This document shows, piece by piece, positions 62,719 through 64,000 of a stretch of 64,000 bases of DNA. The translations under genes were made by a program, and so were the position numbers. Within the stretch, counting starts at the first letter, position 1; each line of letters starts with the position of its first letter. Origin of the DNA: CBDUXT01 sp965371245 (GTDB lineage: Bacteria; Planctomycetota; Phycisphaerae; UBA1845); contig CBDUXT010000003.1 in the NCBI GenBank assembly GCA_965371245.1, positions 70,850 through 134,849 on the forward strand. Reading direction: 5' to 3'. The notes below the pieces were generated by a model that ran no database searches, was not told the origin of the DNA, and saw only the letters and a list, made by a program, of their open reading frames with translations.

Positions 62719-63280
62719 ATGCAAGGGTCATGTATGTCGCTGGTAACTGTAGTCATGGCGGGTCCGTCGGCTCTTTGTGCTCAGACGATCGGTACCCAGG
62801 GTACGAGAGATGCCCCGACTTTGGTGGCCCGCGACCCGGCACACGTTGCGGCTGTTAGTCACGCTCTCAGACGGGAGCTCCCGATGTACGCAGGTCCTCT
62901 GCGAGTCCGGCACGTGCAGCCACCCGCCGGTACCCGACGGAACCGGCTGCACCGACGACGGCGACCCTTGCACGAACGACGTTTGCGCCGGCGGCGCCTG
63001 TACTCATCCGGCGAAGTGCGTTGGTCTTTGCTGCGGCCAGCGTGTGTCCTGCGAAGCCGCAGGCTCGGCCGCTGGGTGCGGCGAGGGGGAGCCGCCCGTC
63101 CTCTGTTGCAACAACCCGTGCTGCGTGGGAACATGCCAGGCGGTGGCTGGCGTGGGCGAGATCTGTTGTACCGGTGCGGCCTGCCAAGACGGTTTGTGCT
63201 GCCCGGACAACGGCGACCCTTGTTCGGTGCCGGTTTGCCTCTGCGCGGACCCGCCGGACTGCACGATCTATAACTGCGTC
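62719..63280 (+). pseudogene. broken Cys-rich gene: frameshift at the 5' part, ended by repeat C
   Basis: ATG 62719 follows GGGGGA and opens a signal peptide (CMSLVTVVMAGPSALCAQT) that reads sensibly to about 62885. From there the Cys-rich sequence (CESGTCSHPPVPDGTGCTDD to CLCADPPDC) continues in a different frame. Bases 62885-62986 are nearly identical to 60020-60121 of the intact gene, as if pasted in. At 63281 an 81-bp repeat C begins and the Cys-rich pattern stops. I conclude that it is a broken copy made by recombination. Confidence 0.65.
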
Positions 63281-63361
63281 GGGTGGCATGCCCAAGCCGG
63301 AGGCGCGGGCATGCGTCGGCCCACCCAGCACATGGCCGCGCTTCGCTTGGCCATGCCACCC
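63281..63361 (+). repeat. dispersed repeat C, copy 2 (at the end of the broken Cys-rich gene)
   Basis: 81 bp with ends gggtggcatg and catgccaccc. Differs from 21486-21566 at few sites. It replaces the expected continuation of the Cys-rich module seen in the paralogue. Confidence 0.85.
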
Positions 63362-63371
63362 ACCAACGGCA

Positions 63372-63536
63372 ATGGGAGCCGAGAACCTGATAGCTCAGAA
63401 ATGGGTCATGGGGCACGTTACGGGCGAGTTAGATACATATACTGTCCGAGACGCCAAAGAGACCAAGCGAGCCTTTACGAAGGCTCGCAAGACGATTCTC
63501 GGCAAGAACGAAATGGTCAAGATTTTGACCATTTGA
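63372..63536 (+). CDS. possible small or 5'-truncated gene
   Basis: 54 codons: MGAENLIAQKWVMGHVTGEL then a Lys/Arg-rich segment ending KNEMVKILTI. No ribosome-binding site and the start lies 10 bp past repeat C, so the original 5' end may have been lost. No family recognised. Confidence 0.35.
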   Translation: MGAENLIAQKWVMGHVTGELDTYTVRDAKETKRAFTKARKTILGKNEMVKILTI

Positions 63537-63579
63537 ACCAGCCGACAGCCACGGATTTTCGCGGGAAGAAAGGCAGACG

Positions 63580-63906
63580 ATGGCAACATTCGAACAGATA
63601 AAGCAGAAACTCACGGAGACAATCAAGACGACGGATGACTTGGCGAGATTCCGTGATAAATGGGGTGGTGACTACATTATCCAGACGGTCAACGACGAGG
63701 CGATTCCGAAAATGATTCACCGGATCGTAACAGACGCTATGGATGAGGGCAATTCAGACAAACTTGGTTTGCAGTTAGGTTTTCCCAGCGACCAGCAAAC
63801 CGCGTTGACTCGGATGGCGGCGGCTCATCGTTACTCGCTGTATGCCCTATGCTTGTCTGGAGTGGCGATCTTAATCTCGGGCTTCGCTCTGCTGAAGAAC
63901 TGGTGA
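63580..63906 (+). CDS. small protein with C-terminal membrane helix
   Basis: 108 aa: a polar helical N-terminal part (MATFEQIKQKLTETIKTTDD) and one membrane helix near the C-terminus (SLYALCLSGVAILISGFALL) ending KNW. An AAAGGCAG stretch precedes the ATG. Lower GC than the rest of the window. No family recognised; it could be a tail-anchored protein. The last 94 bases of the window hold nothing further. Confidence 0.55.
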   Translation: MATFEQIKQKLTETIKTTDDLARFRDKWGGDYIIQTVNDEAIPKMIHRIVTDAMDEGNSDKLGLQLGFPSDQQTALTRMAAAHRYSLYALCLSGVAILISGFALLKNW

Positions 63907-64000
63907 AGAATTGACGGGCTAAGGATGTCAAGAATATAGGTAACCGGTCAGCCGTCTGCAATACCAAGGCAGTGGCAAGAGTATTGAGAGAGGCAACTTG

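Noticed and set aside
1..64000. CRISPR array, rRNA, tRNA, integrase or transposase genes
   Set aside because: Looked for regularly spaced repeats, conserved rRNA/tRNA blocks and DDE/tyrosine-recombinase motifs; none seen. The dispersed repeats A-G are not regularly spaced.

Overview
The window is high-GC, gene-dense chromosomal DNA of a Gram-negative-type bacterium. I infer a planctomycete (Phycisphaerae-like or an uncultured relative). The grounds are a secreted protein with an IPTL-CTERM-like tail (7.9-9.2 kb), a large MoxR/DUF58/Bat operon, a divergent sigma-70 factor, several membrane proteins carrying CPxCxY...CPECG zinc ribbons, Cys-rich secreted proteins, and LPS-core genes beside a large exopolysaccharide cluster. 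This is inference from gene content; no rRNA or tRNA was found.

Layout. 0.4-4.6 kb: NYN-domain protein, ABM monooxygenase, methyltransferase, L-aspartate oxidase. 4.9-12.3 kb: three large exported or membrane proteins (900-aa unknown, IPTL-CTERM beta-repeat protein, membrane/TPR protein). 12.4-17.5 kb, minus strand: sigma factor with terminator, MacB-like permease, ALDH7-type dehydrogenase, zinc-ribbon protein. 17.7-27.2 kb, minus strand: moxR, DUF58, lipoprotein, batA, batB, batC, batD, SH3/TPR protein; almost every junction is an ATGA overlap. 27.6-29.3 kb: PAS-GAF-receiver protein without a kinase core. 29.8-33.1 kb, minus strand: GT4, WaaP-type kinase and GT9 heptosyltransferase (LPS core). 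34.6-46.9 kb, plus strand: polysaccharide cluster (epimerase, Wzy-like, Wzx-like, GT4, sulfotransferase, GT4, AsnB-like amidotransferase, polysaccharide deacetylase, GT4). 47.1-55.4 kb: two S9 serine peptidases flanking a pair of amidohydrolases, the second of which has lost its metal ligands, plus two tiny coupled zinc-ribbon membrane proteins. 55.7-60 kb: shortened UvrC and two membrane proteins. 59.8-64 kb: Cys-rich secreted proteins and unrecognised genes, partly broken and less GC-rich.

The most unusual feature is a set of short, palindrome-rich dispersed repeats (called A to G here). They fill most intergenic gaps. B, C and F are about 80 bp long with the same GGGTGGC...GCCACCC-type ends. 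B folds into a closing stem with three hairpins and has a probable empty site inside an outer repeat. A carries two hairpins with compensatory changes between copies. In batC and in the second amidohydrolase, repeats lie inside the reading frame between a translationally coupled start codon and the signal-peptide core. In the 62.7-kb Cys-rich gene a repeat ends the gene. I regard this repeat system and the catalytically dead amidohydrolase partner as the best leads.
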